From NCBI GenBank assembly GCA_023433275.1, contig JAEZDN010000053.1:1-13724 (forward strand): a DNA stretch of 13,724 nt, in the 5' to 3' direction. The translations under genes and the position numbers were made by a program. How positions within the stretch are numbered: the first letter of the stretch is position 1; every line of letters begins with the position of its first letter. The stretch is from Verrucomicrobiota bacterium. Lineage in GTDB: Bacteria; Verrucomicrobiota; Verrucomicrobiia; Opitutales; Opitutaceae. This document shows, one piece after another, positions 1 to 8,604 of this stretch. The notes under the pieces were generated by a model. It was given only the letters and a program-made list of their open reading frames with translations. It had not been told where the DNA came from and ran no database searches.

Positions 1-54
1 CCAGGCCCTCGGTTCCCGCAGCAAGAAAAGGGCGCGGTCAAGCCACGCCCCTAC
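1..54 (-). repeat. Partial palindromic repeat, inverted copy
   Basis: This is the 3' part of the palindromic element that is complete at 137-206, 13286-13356 and 13583-13653. It has the linker, the GGGCGCGG-TCAAG-type arm and the CCCCTAC end, and it is cut by the window edge. The loop TCAAG shows that it lies in the opposite orientation to the right-end copies. The flank at 55-136 (GAGTCCGGCTTGGCCGGAA, ATTCCGC) also matches the reverse complement of the right-end flanks. Confidence 0.75.
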
Positions 55-136
55 ATCCGACTGCATGAGTCCGGCTTGGCCGGAACGATGCAGCCAGAAT
101 GCGATTCCGCAAAAGGCGCGGTCGAACGGTTCCGTT

Positions 137-206
137 GTAGGGGCGTGGCTCGTCCACGCCCTCGGCTCCCGCAGCGAGGAAAGGGCGCGGTCAAGCCGCA
201 CCCCTG
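137..206 (-). repeat. Palindromic two-hairpin repeat, inverted copy
   Basis: The element begins GTAGGGGCG and ends CACCCCTGC. Inside are two hairpins: GGGCGTGG-CTCGT-CCACGCCC, then GGGCGCGG-TCAAG-CCGCACCC with one mismatched pair. They are joined by a linker of about 20 bp. The loops are the reverse complements of the CTTGA and ACGAG loops at the right end of the window, which fixes the orientation as inverted. The design resembles REP/BIME elements. There is no transposase nearby. The remaining 207-355 holds only a fragment (about 229-259) like the TTCGCGCC-rich repeat near 8550. Confidence 0.8.
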
Positions 207-355
207 CATCCGACCGCATGAATCCGGCTTGGCGAACTTGGCGTCCTCTGCGTGAGGCCAAAACAGCCAGGCGATCAACGTGCCTCGCGCCAAGGCTGCG
301 GAGCGCCAGGGTTCGATTCCCCATCGCGCTTCGCCACTGCCCAGCCCTCGGGCCT

Positions 356-3300
356 TTACGGCCGCCGCGCTTCCTCCACCGCCCGCATCAAATCCGGAAT
401 ATCATACGGCTTCGGCAGGCTGACCCAGAATCCGTACTCCCGTGGGTTCGCCATGACCGCGTCACTGGAATAACCGCTCGAGGCAATGGCGCGGACCTCC
501 GGGTCCATCTTGAGCAACTCCTGCAGGGCATCCTTGCCCCCCATGCCACCCGGAACGGTCAGGTCGAAAATCACCAGGTCAAACGGCCGGCCCGACTGGC
601 GCGCGGCGGCATAGCTCCGAATGGCCTCGGCTCCGTCCGACGCAAACACCGCCTCGTGGCCCGCCAGCGCGAGCATGCGCCCCGCGACCCGGCGGATTAC
701 CTCCTCATCGTCCATCACCAGGATCCTTGCCGGCGTGAACGCCGCCGCGCGGCGCGTCGTGGCCGCGGTCGCCGGCATCTCATGCGGCGCCGCCGGCAAC
801 CAAACCCGAAAGGTGCTGCCCCGCCCGACTTCCGACTCCAGCTCGATGTGCCCCTTGTGCTTCTTGACGATCGAATGCACGGTCGCCAGGCCCAGCCCGC
901 TGTTGTCCACCTTCCCTTTCGTGGAATAATACGGATCGAAAATCCGGGTCAGGTCCTCCGGCGGGATCCCCCGCCCGGTGTCCGCGATCGTCAGCCTCAG
1001 GTATGAGCCGGCCGGCAGGGCATCGATCTCCCCGGCGCGCAGTTCCGCCGCGGCGAGCGAGATGTTCACGACACCCCCGTCGGGCATCGCCTGCACGGCG
1101 TTCAGCACCAGGTTGTGCACCACGCGCGAAATCTGGCCCGCGTCCACGTTGCCCGGCGGCAGATTCGACGGCAGGTCGAAATCGAAGCGCACCTTCGACC
1201 CGTGCCGCGCGAAATTGGCCGCCTCCGTCACGATCTCCGGCAGCGGCACCGCCGTGCGCACCGGGTCGCCGCCCCGCGCAAAGGTCAGCAGTTGCTGCGT
1301 GATGTCGCGCGCGCGCCGCGCGCCGCGTTCGGCCTCGGCGATGCAGTCACCCGCCGCGGCCATCACCCGCTTGTCCATCGCCGCCAGCCCGAGGTTGCCC
1401 AGGATCGCCGTGAGCAGGTTGTTGAAATCATGCGCGATGCCGCCGGCCAGCACGCCGAGCGACTCGAGCCGTGTCGTGCGCTCCAGCTCCGCCTGCAGCC
1501 GCTTCTCCTTGTCGAGCTGCAACCGGATCTGCTCGGTCTGGGCCCGCACCCGCCGGCGCAGCGTGATGCCCCAGGAAAAAATCATCAGCGCCAGGATGGC
1601 GAGGCCGCCGGCCACGTAGAACGTGCGCTGGACACTCCACCACGAGGGCCGCGACAACAGGACGATGTCCGCCGGCCCGCGCAGCTCGAGCCGCACGCCG
1701 TGCGGCTGACGGTACTCGTCGAACTCCACCACATGCACGCCCGTGAGCTCGAGCCGGCTTCCCGCTTCCGGCGGCTGCCACGCCGCGTCCGCCGGCAGCG
1801 TGCCCTCGAAAATGCGGCTCCCGGTTTCGAGCGAAAGCACCCATCGCGAATCCACCTGCCCCGCCTGGCGCAACACCGCCCGCGTGCGCACCAGCCGCGT
1901 GTCCAACGCCAGGTCCACCGGCTCCACCGACTCGATGTCCGCGGGCACGACCTCCACGCCTTCCGCGACCACCCGCCAAATGCCTTCGCGCAAAACCATC
2001 CGGTTGCCTGCCCGTCCCACGAGGCCGACCAGCTCGATCCGCGTGCCCGGCGCCACGGCCCTCGTCTCGCGCGTCAGCACGAACAACCCCGCGTCGCCAT
2101 CCTGCATATAGAGGTATCGGCCGGGCTGCTGCAGCGTCACGATGCCGCTCACCCGCGCGCGCTGGTTCGAGGTTGGCGCCACCGTCGGTTGCCGCAGGTC
2201 CGCGATCGTCTGCAGGCCGGTCGCAAACGGATCCAACGTGCCCGGCACGTCGACCACGAGTGCGTCGCGGTTTTGGAGCAACACCTGGATGCCCGACAAC
2301 TCCCCGTTGGCGCCGGGCACCGCCACGCACACGCCGCGCACCCGCAACAGCGACCCCTGCAATTGCTCCACCCCGGCGTCCCGCGGCACGATCGCCGTAA
2401 ATTCACCACTGCGCCCCGTCAGGTCCAGGTGGGTTCGCCCTTCCGCCGACACGACCTGCCGGAGGTAACCGCTCATCTCCACCCACCGCCCCGCCTCGGC
2501 CCCGGTCATCGCCTGGTCCAGCGTGATCTTCCGCGGCGGCGGCAGCGCCAACGATCCCGCGAGAAGGACGTCAGACATCTCCACTTCCGCGTGGAGTTTT
2601 CCCCGTGCCGTGAAGCCGGTGACGGTCACCGACTGACCGAAGCCGGGCAAAATCCCGCCGCTCCGCCGGATCAGGATGCCGCCGCTCACGTCCTGCAGGT
2701 AGAAGTTTCCCGACGCCTCATCCGACCACGTCACGATGCCGCGCAGGGTCACTGGCTGCGCCTTGGCCGCCTCGGCCGGGCTCAGCTGCAGGACCTGCTC
2801 GGCCAGTCTCAGCCGCAACGGCGCGTTGCCCGGACGCTGGCCAGCCAGCGCGGGCGCGTCGACCCGGCGAAACAGCGGGCTGCGCAGGGTCCAGCCCAGC
2901 GACGACGGCGTGGCGCGGCCAAAGATCTCCACGGTGGCGCCCACGGGCAGCGTTTCCGGCTGCTTGGTGGGAATCTCGATCTGCCCCGTCTCGTCGCGCA
3001 CGGTCAACGAGGCGCCTGGTTCCTGACTTTTCACCTCGCCGGCAAGGCGAACCCAGGTGCCGACCGAACTTTGCTCCAGCCGCTCGATCGGCGTGCGCGG
3101 CAGCGCAAAGCGCTCGTCGTCGGCCATCGCGCCCTTCACCTCGATGCGATCGCGATGCGCCGTCCAGAATTCGATCTTCTGCATCTGGCCTTCCGAGTCC
3201 CGCCCCACGTCGTACACGCCTTGCGCGCGGATCAGGGCGCCGACCAGTTGGGGCACGGGCTCCGTCGCGCTGATCTGCACGGTCATCGTCAGGAAATGGC

Positions 3301-3841
3301 CTTCACTCCAAACCCGCGCCTCCACGTGCGTCGCGTCCGGCTCCTGCTGGCTCAGGACATATCCCTCGAGCCATACCCAGTGGCCGTTCAGCGCGGGATC
3401 CTCCATCCGCCCCGCCACCGACACGGGTTCGGGCAGCATGTTGTCCGCGAGCACCGTGGTCCGAATCCGCTCGCCGTCGAATCCGTCCGCCGCGATCACC
3501 GTTCCCTCCAACCGCACCTTTTGGCCGCTCTTGATCGCAAGGGGAGCCCCGCCGGTCGGCAGGTAGGACACCTCCGCCCCCGTTTGGCAGTAGAGCAATT
3601 TCCAGTACGGATCATAATAGTTCACGACCATTTCCATCCGCACCGGCAGCGGCTCGCGTCGCGCCGACTCCGGCAGGTTCCAGAATTCACCGACGGTCGT
3701 GATGACCGGACCGCTCGCATTCTGCGCCGCCCGCGCTCCCGCCGCCAACAGCAGCACCCACGCCAGCGCCAACATCACACGGCTCCGCCAGGGAGCAAAA
3801 GCCCGGGTCAGCCCGCCATCGATTGGGAAGGAAAGGGACAA
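356..3841 (-). CDS. Hybrid sensor histidine kinase with OB-like repeat sensor and C-terminal receiver
   Basis: This is a membrane two-component kinase of 1161 aa. Residues 1-39 look like a signal peptide or first membrane segment ending in AGARAA. Residues about 60-705 form a periplasmic part with roughly seven repeats of an OB-fold-like pattern (W-V-x-L-x-G-x-V, then LxDxxGxI, then GxxVxVxG) near 60, 153, 260, 359, 450, 558 and 647. A membrane helix (about 740-761) leads into a short coiled coil. Then come HisKA with H804 in GIAHDFNN, and HATPase_c with N914, DTGRG (954-958), FDPYYSTK and GLGL (982-985). The receiver domain has D1044/D1045, phosphoacceptor D1093, S1122 and K1144. It probably autophosphorylates H804 and passes the phosphate to D1093; no DNA-binding output is present. 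The start at 3841 is TTG; an ATG at 3775 is possible but would drop the arginines from the signal n-region. The ligand is unknown. Confidence 0.92.
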   Translation of the reverse strand: MSLSFPIDGGLTRAFAPWRSRVMLALAWVLLLAAGARAAQNASGPVITTVGEFWNLPESARREPLPVRMEMVVNYYDPYWKLLYCQTGAEVSYLPTGGAPLAIKSGQKVRLEGTVIAADGFDGERIRTTVLADNMLPEPVSVAGRMEDPALNGHWVWLEGYVLSQQEPDATHVEARVWSEGHFLTMTVQISATEPVPQLVGALIRAQGVYDVGRDSEGQMQKIEFWTAHRDRIEVKGAMADDERFALPRTPIERLEQSSVGTWVRLAGEVKSQEPGASLTVRDETGQIEIPTKQPETLPVGATVEIFGRATPSSLGWTLRSPLFRRVDAPALAGQRPGNAPLRLRLAEQVLQLSPAEAAKAQPVTLRGIVTWSDEASGNFYLQDVSGGILIRRSGGILPGFGQSVTVTGFTARGKLHAEVEMSDVLLAGSLALPPPRKITLDQAMTGAEAGRWVEMSGYLRQVVSAEGRTHLDLTGRSGEFTAIVPRDAGVEQLQGSLLRVRGVCVAVPGANGELSGIQVLLQNRDALVVDVPGTLDPFATGLQTIADLRQPTVAPTSNQRARVSGIVTLQQPGRYLYMQDGDAGLFVLTRETRAVAPGTRIELVGLVGRAGNRMVLREGIWRVVAEGVEVVPADIESVEPVDLALDTRLVRTRAVLRQAGQVDSRWVLSLETGSRIFEGTLPADAAWQPPEAGSRLELTGVHVVEFDEYRQPHGVRLELRGPADIVLLSRPSWWSVQRTFYVAGGLAILALMIFSWGITLRRRVRAQTEQIRLQLDKEKRLQAELERTTRLESLGVLAGGIAHDFNNLLTAILGNLGLAAMDKRVMAAAGDCIAEAERGARRARDITQQLLTFARGGDPVRTAVPLPEIVTEAANFARHGSKVRFDFDLPSNLPPGNVDAGQISRVVHNLVLNAVQAMPDGGVVNISLAAAELRAGEIDALPAGSYLRLTIADTGRGIPPEDLTRIFDPYYSTKGKVDNSGLGLATVHSIVKKHKGHIELESEVGRGSTFRVWLPAAPHEMPATAATTRRAAAFTPARILVMDDEEVIRRVAGRMLALAGHEAVFASDGAEAIRSYAAARQSGRPFDLVIFDLTVPGGMGGKDALQELLKMDPEVRAIASSGYSSDAVMANPREYGFWVSLPKPYDIPDLMRAVEEARRP

Positions 3842-3903
3842 GGTGGGAGCAGTTGGATAAGGGACGTCGCGCGTGGATCCTCTCCATCGTCGGATTTCAC
3901 ACC

Positions 3904-3915
3904 ACGCTTAAGCGT
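3904..3915. promoter_or_regulatory. 12-bp perfect palindrome upstream of the sensor kinase
   Basis: ACGCTTAAGCGT is a perfect palindrome 63 bp upstream of the kinase start, in the kdkA-kinase gap. It could be an operator for the kinase gene. No clear -35/-10 pair was found beside it, so the role is a guess. Confidence 0.25.
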
Positions 3916-3971
3916 TCCCGCCATCAATTGGATTTTTTTCCAGAGCGCAATCGCGCTTCCCTGCCTCGCCT

Positions 3972-3987
3972 AGGGCCAGCCGGCCCT
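3972..3987 (-). terminator. Small hairpin after kdkA, no T-tract
   Basis: AGGGCC-AGCC-GGCCCT forms a 6-bp stem about 49 nt downstream of the kdkA stop on the minus strand. No T-tract follows, so it is a weak terminator candidate at best. Confidence 0.2.
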
Positions 3988-4035
3988 AATGCCGCCCCAA
4001 CCGCGCGCCGCGACCCGCTCCGCCGCCGCCAACGC

Positions 4036-4743
4036 TCACATCCCTCGATAGCCGTCCAGCAAGGCGTCCCATTCCGCCGGGCCGAAAACCACCGCCGGGT
4101 TCCGGGTCCGGAGTTTCTCGATCGAGCGCTGAAAGCGCGCCAGATTTCGTTCCTTCCAGCCGCCGTCGCGGGCCAGCTTCGCCTTGTCGAAGTCGATCAG
4201 ATGATACCGGCCATGCTCGTCCCGCAGGACGTTGCTCACATTGATGTCATCGTGCCGCACGCCGTGCGCCTGGAATTGCGCCAGCAACCGTCCGACCTTC
4301 ACCCAATCCTCCCGCGCCACGACGCCCGCCGCCAACAGCGCGCCAAACGGGACCGCGGGCTCGATCCGCTCCGTGATCAGGTCTCCCCGATAAGTCAGCC
4401 CCGACCGCCGCACGCGCGCGGCAATCGGTCGCGGCACCGGCAGGCCCTGGGCCCGCAACGCGGCGAGCAGCCGCCACTCGCGCCAGGGTCGCGTCGCCTC
4501 CAAACCCCGCCACAGGTAACGCTCACGGTTGAATCGCCCGATCCACCCGCCCCGCCAATAGCGCCGCAACACCCAGGTCGCGGGGCCGGCCCGAAAAAAA
4601 TAAACCGTGCCCCGCCCCTTCGCCGTGCCGACCACCAGTTGCTGGCGATTCAGCCACTCGGGATCGAAATGATCTTCGGTCGCCGCCGGCAGCGTCGCCG
4701 GGTCGACCAACAAGTGAACTGAAGACGGGAGCGACATGTTCAT
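4036..4743 (-). CDS. kdkA: 3-deoxy-D-manno-octulosonic acid (Kdo) kinase
   Basis: Kdo kinase phosphorylates the Kdo residue on lipid A with ATP at the inner face of the cytoplasmic membrane during LPS core synthesis. The 235 aa match the family's usual size. Visible features are a glycine-rich strand (GRGTVYFF, 43-50), the Kdo-kinase signature VLRRYWRGGWIGRF (58-71), a conserved glutamate in WREWRLL (87-93), the kinase-like catalytic loop HGVRHDDINVSNVL (160-173) and the metal-binding LIDFDKAKL (182-190). The start is ATG at 4743; a second in-frame ATG at 4737 is also possible. It lies 156 bp downstream of the FkbM gene on the same strand, with the glycosyltransferase-like gene beyond, which fits a glycan or LPS group. 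Its presence suggests a core with a single, phosphorylated Kdo, as in Haemophilus and Bordetella (family knowledge). Confidence 0.88.
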   Translation of the reverse strand: MNMSLPSSVHLLVDPATLPAATEDHFDPEWLNRQQLVVGTAKGRGTVYFFRAGPATWVLRRYWRGGWIGRFNRERYLWRGLEATRPWREWRLLAALRAQGLPVPRPIAARVRRSGLTYRGDLITERIEPAVPFGALLAAGVVAREDWVKVGRLLAQFQAHGVRHDDINVSNVLRDEHGRYHLIDFDKAKLARDGGWKERNLARFQRSIEKLRTRNPAVVFGPAEWDALLDGYRGM

Positions 4744-4744
4744 T

Positions 4745-4794
4745 AACCACGACTCCCGCCGGTCGTCGACGACGAGGGTTCCAGCGGCGTGGTT
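4745..4794. promoter_or_regulatory. Nested inverted repeat upstream of kdkA
   Basis: AACCACG (4745-4751) pairs with CGTGGTT (4788-4794). Between them is a perfect 12-bp palindrome, GTCGTCGACGAC (4762-4773), whose centre is within 2 bp of the centre of the outer arms. It lies immediately upstream of the kdkA start and could be an operator or cruciform. No promoter boxes were recognised. Confidence 0.3.
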
Positions 4795-4899
4795 CCAAAT
4801 TCCGCTCCATAAAGAGAGTTGGCGCGCAGCGCCGGGGTGTGCGGGATCCTCATCGCAGCCGGTGACATTTGCGCCTCGATCCAGTCCGCCGCGCGCGGC

Positions 4900-5706
4900 T
4901 CATTTCACCGCGCGCTGGTAATGCCGGTGCACCCCGGAGCGGCGATGCTGCTCCCACGCCAGCACGAAGCCCCGCACCTTGAGCCACGCGTCGATCGTCG
5001 TGCCGTCCGGCATCTGGTCGCGTCCGCCCTTGTTGTGCACTTCCATGATGATCTCGCGCGGCTTCCCCGTCGCGATGAGCCCTTCCATGCCTGCGAGCAT
5101 CTCGCCTTCCGCGCCTTCGATGTCGATTTTCACCACATCCGGCGCCTGCCCCGATTCCCGGGCAAAAGCGGTCGCAGTCGAGAGCTTCACGTTGATGCTG
5201 CCCTTGGCACCCTTCGTCTCGGCGATGGAATGCCGGCCGTCCCCCGTGCTCCCGCGCACGAACAGCGCCGCCTCCCCCTCGGTGCGCCCCAGCGCCACCT
5301 GATGCGGTGTCACGCGATCCCCCACCCGGTTCAACCCGATGTTGCGGGCCAGTTCCGCAAAGTTGCGCGGCTCCGGTTCGAAACTGTGCACCCGGCACCC
5401 GCGCCCCGCGGGGTGCAGCGCCACCAGCAGGCTGATGAGGCCGATGTTCGCGCCGACATCATAGACCGTGTCGCCCGGCCGCACATGGTCCAGCAACCGC
5501 TGCATGAGCGCCGCCTCCAGCCCGAAGGACCGCGCGCGCGTGATCTCGCGCCGCGCCTCGATGCCCAGCACCACCGGGCAACCGAACAACACCGTCGTCA
5601 GCTGGTAGGGCCGCCCCAACAGGCGGCTCCAAAGAAACCCGGCTTCGACGGCCAGCCGCGAGGGCTGCGCGGCGCTGGATTGGGGTGCGGAGGTGTCGGA
5701 TGTCAT
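4900..5706 (-). CDS. FkbM family SAM-dependent methyltransferase
   Basis: This 268-aa class I methyltransferase belongs to the FkbM family, whose members typically O-methylate sugars or other small hydroxylated groups. Motif I is VYDVGANIGLISLLVA (81-96), the acidic motif is HSFEPEP (107-113), and VVKIDIEGAEGEML (191-204) is the FkbM hallmark. The first 20 residues are polar and probably disordered. There is no signal peptide or membrane helix, so it is cytoplasmic. ATG at 5706 is the only good start. It sits between the glycosyltransferase-like gene and kdkA, all on the minus strand, so the likely substrate is a sugar of LPS or another surface glycan. That substrate is inferred from context only. 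The gaps of 156 and 195 bp hold palindromes, so a single operon transcript is uncertain. Confidence 0.88.
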   Translation of the reverse strand: MTSDTSAPQSSAAQPSRLAVEAGFLWSRLLGRPYQLTTVLFGCPVVLGIEARREITRARSFGLEAALMQRLLDHVRPGDTVYDVGANIGLISLLVALHPAGRGCRVHSFEPEPRNFAELARNIGLNRVGDRVTPHQVALGRTEGEAALFVRGSTGDGRHSIAETKGAKGSINVKLSTATAFARESGQAPDVVKIDIEGAEGEMLAGMEGLIATGKPREIIMEVHNKGGRDQMPDGTTIDAWLKVRGFVLAWEQHRRSGVHRHYQRAVK

Positions 5707-5772
5707 GGGGCAAGCGTCTTAGCCGGAACAGCCAGGATCAATCACAGATACGCCCGCATCCCTGCGGAATGA

Positions 5773-5864
5773 AACCACGAATGGACCCGAAGGGACACGA
5801 ACGACCGAAACTCGCCTCCGTTGCCGCTGCTCCCCTTCGTGCTCCTTCGGGTCCATTCGTGGTT
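5773..5864. repeat. 29-bp inverted repeat (hairpin) between FkbM and glycosyltransferase genes
   Basis: The left arm at 5773-5801 (starts AACCACGAATGGACCCG) pairs with the right arm at 5836-5864 (ends GGTCCATTCGTGGTT) at 27 of 29 positions, with a 34-nt loop. It lies 37 bp downstream of the glycosyltransferase stop. It may be a solo copy of a dispersed palindromic repeat and may also end or stabilise the transcript. No T-tract follows on the minus strand. Confidence 0.8.
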
Positions 5865-5901
5865 CAATCGAATTGCCGCTGGGCGACAGCATTCACCCGT
5901 C

Positions 5902-6837
5902 TCAGTTTTCAGTTTTCCTGCTGCCGCCGCGCCCCAGCACCGCCGCCTGCAACTGGCGCAAGCTGCGCCGGACCTTCTTCATCGCCCCCTCCTGGTAACG
6001 TCCCTTGTGCAGGTGCTTGATCCGATAAACTCCCGGCACGTCGATCGGCACGCCCTGCGTCCGCAACAGCCACCGGAACGTCCGGTCCTCATACGTCTTC
6101 CGCCAATGCTCGACCGGCTTCTGGTAATATGAAATCGCATCACAGTAACCGGCGAGCCGCGCGATGTCGCCATGGACGACCTGCAACGGTCCCACCGCCT
6201 TCTTGATTTCAAACGGCTCGAACTGCGCCGGGTCGATGCGCACGATGCCCGGATCGTCCGCCGCCGCGAGCAGCACCGGGTCATCCTCCCGCAACAAGCG
6301 CGTGCAATGCTCGACCTGCGGATAAACCAGCCGGTCCCTTCGTCCCTGCAACCGCTGCGCCAGCGTGTCGAGACAGCCCTCCAGGAACAACAGGTCGCAA
6401 TCGGTGAACCAGATCCAATCCGCCCGCGTGGCCTTCGCCGCCTCGTTGCGGCCGATGGCCCGGCGCAGCAGCCGGTTCCGCTCGAGCGGACGCCAATCCC
6501 ACGTCACGCCCGGAACCTTCAAGCCGCCGAAATGTTCGAGCAGCCGCACCGTCTTCCTGTCCTCCGGGCAGTGATACACCGTCATCCGCACGTCGATTGC
6601 CGACGGCGGATGCAGCACCAATGAACTGAGTTGGTAGGCCTGCAGATGGGCGTAATTCCAACAATGGCTTACGATCTCCAACGACAACCGCCCCGTGCGC
6701 CCGGGCAGCTGTTCCGGCCCCGGCAATTCCGGTTGATATAACCCTGCTGGGATCAACCCGCTCGCCGCGGCCCGATAAAAATTCTCGCGAATGATATCCA
6801 TCCGGGAGGTTCGGGCGGGCGCGAGCGTTCGGGTCAT
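5902..6837 (-). CDS. Glycosyltransferase-like protein (GT-A fold, family 2-like)
   Basis: This 311-aa protein probably transfers a sugar from a nucleotide donor. The main evidence is ATRADWIWFTDCDLLF (136-151), whose T-D-C-D serves as the DxD metal and nucleotide-sugar site after a conserved hydrophobic strand. The preceding RAIGRNEAAKATRA is typical of GT2-type proteins. Earlier LSLEIVSHCWNYAHL (51-65) resembles the first strand of the fold, and a C-terminal YRIKHLHKGRYQEG (271-284) follows a WRKTYEDRTFRWLL segment. No membrane helix is seen; the C-terminus is basic. The reading frame stays open far upstream to 8532, but that part is repeat DNA and antisense to the ABC gene. ATG at 6837 is chosen; ATG at 6801 (MDIIRENF) is equally possible. 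It is the first gene of the minus-strand glycan group. Acceptor and sugar cannot be told. Confidence 0.75.
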   Translation of the reverse strand: MTRTLAPARTSRMDIIRENFYRAAASGLIPAGLYQPELPGPEQLPGRTGRLSLEIVSHCWNYAHLQAYQLSSLVLHPPSAIDVRMTVYHCPEDRKTVRLLEHFGGLKVPGVTWDWRPLERNRLLRRAIGRNEAAKATRADWIWFTDCDLLFLEGCLDTLAQRLQGRRDRLVYPQVEHCTRLLREDDPVLLAAADDPGIVRIDPAQFEPFEIKKAVGPLQVVHGDIARLAGYCDAISYYQKPVEHWRKTYEDRTFRWLLRTQGVPIDVPGVYRIKHLHKGRYQEGAMKKVRRSLRQLQAAVLGRGGSRKTEN

Positions 6838-6931
6838 GGCAGAGCGCCGAGCACGCACCAAAATCCGCCCAGCGGCGAGGCAAAATCCCCCGGGGGCGCG
6901 GCTCGCCCCGCCCACCCCGCGACGCGGTTGA

Positions 6932-7053
6932 ACCTCAGAAAACACGGGAGACACGGCAATCAGACCAACCTGACACAGTCGCCAGGAAAGAGTCCGTCTC
7001 TCCACCGGCTTTTCACCGCGATCCCCTTCCGTGGATTCTGGGTTTTCCGTGGT
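6932..7053. repeat. Degenerate inverted repeat in the divergent gap
   Basis: Two 25-bp segments, 6932-6956 and 7029-7053 (GGATTCTGGGTTTTCCGTGG in the second), match in inverted orientation at about 17 positions. They resemble worn copies of the CCGTGGTT/GTGTCTCCGTG repeats seen after the ABC gene. The rest of 6838-7128, between the divergent glycosyltransferase and ABC genes, shows no gene or clear promoter. Confidence 0.4.
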
Positions 7054-7128
7054 TGATACCCGCTTCCAACAATTCGGGCCCATCAAATCTTTGCCAGCAC
7101 CGCGCCTTTGTGCATGCTCCGCCATTCC

Positions 7129-8148
<1,020 letters not shown>

Positions 8149-8186
8149 AATCGTTTTCCCGACGAGCCCGGTTCGAGTCTGAGACA

Positions 8187-8343
8187 CTCCGTGTCTCCGT
8201 GTCTCCGTGCGAAACCAAGTCCGGGGATCCTCACGTCGACCCCCTGAATCCCCGAGAGGTTCGCACAGAGACACAGAGGCGCAGAGACGCCGAAACCAAA
8301 CCACCCCTCGCCGACCTTCGCTAACCCCAACCTGAATCCACGC
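8187..8343 (+). repeat. Dispersed hairpin repeat, copy A
   Basis: The left arm, rich in GTGTCTCCGTG (8187-8211), is an imperfect inverted match to ACAGAGACACAGAGGCG (about 8265-8281). The centre holds CCAAGTCCGGGGATCCTCAC. The sequence matches copy B at a constant offset of 234 bp and ends in AACCCCAACCTGAATCCA. It starts 38 bp after the ABC stop and could act as a transcript end. Copy A lacks the stretch containing CTTCGCGCC repeats found in copy B. Confidence 0.8.
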
Positions 8344-8420
8344 AGTGCGTCTCCCAAGATGGAGCGTCTTGACCGCAAGGCGCTGGATGAAAGCCCCGCT
8401 CTGCCTGAATCCCCCCACGT

Positions 8421-8593
8421 CTCCGTGTCTCTGTGTCTCCGTGCGAAACCAAGTCCGGGGATCCTCACGTCGCCCCACTGAATCCCTGAGAGGTTCGCCC
8501 CGAGACACAGAGGGCGAGACGCCATAACCCAACCACCCCTTCCGAACCTTCGCGCCTTCGCGCCTTTGCGTTTAACCCCAACCTGAATCCACC
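8421..8593 (+). repeat. Dispersed hairpin repeat, copy B
   Basis: This second copy begins CTCCGTGTCTCTGTGTC and contains the same core CCAAGTCCGGGGATCCTCAC, the arm GAGACACAGAGGGCGAGAC and the end AACCCCAACCTGAATCCACC. Relative to copy A it has an extra internal stretch of CTTCGCGC-type short tandem repeats (about 8547-8572). It ends 12 bp from the aldo/keto reductase stop on the opposite strand. Confidence 0.8.
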
Positions 8594-8604
8594 GCACCAA
8601 TGCC

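Noticed and set aside
290..336. tRNA-like T-arm (GGGTTCGATTCCC) near the left edge
   Set aside because: Only three T-stem pairs form. The CCA-like end is out of register, and no matching acceptor 5' half, D-arm or anticodon arm is found upstream.
65..1006. A 313-aa plus-strand frame at the left edge
   Set aside because: It crosses the palindromic repeats and runs antisense to the kinase C-terminus, with no recognisable domain.
1115..3973. A 952-aa open frame on the plus strand
   Set aside because: It lies antisense to the well-supported sensor kinase. Its Arg/His/Pro-rich translation has no domain and is typical of a high-GC shadow frame.
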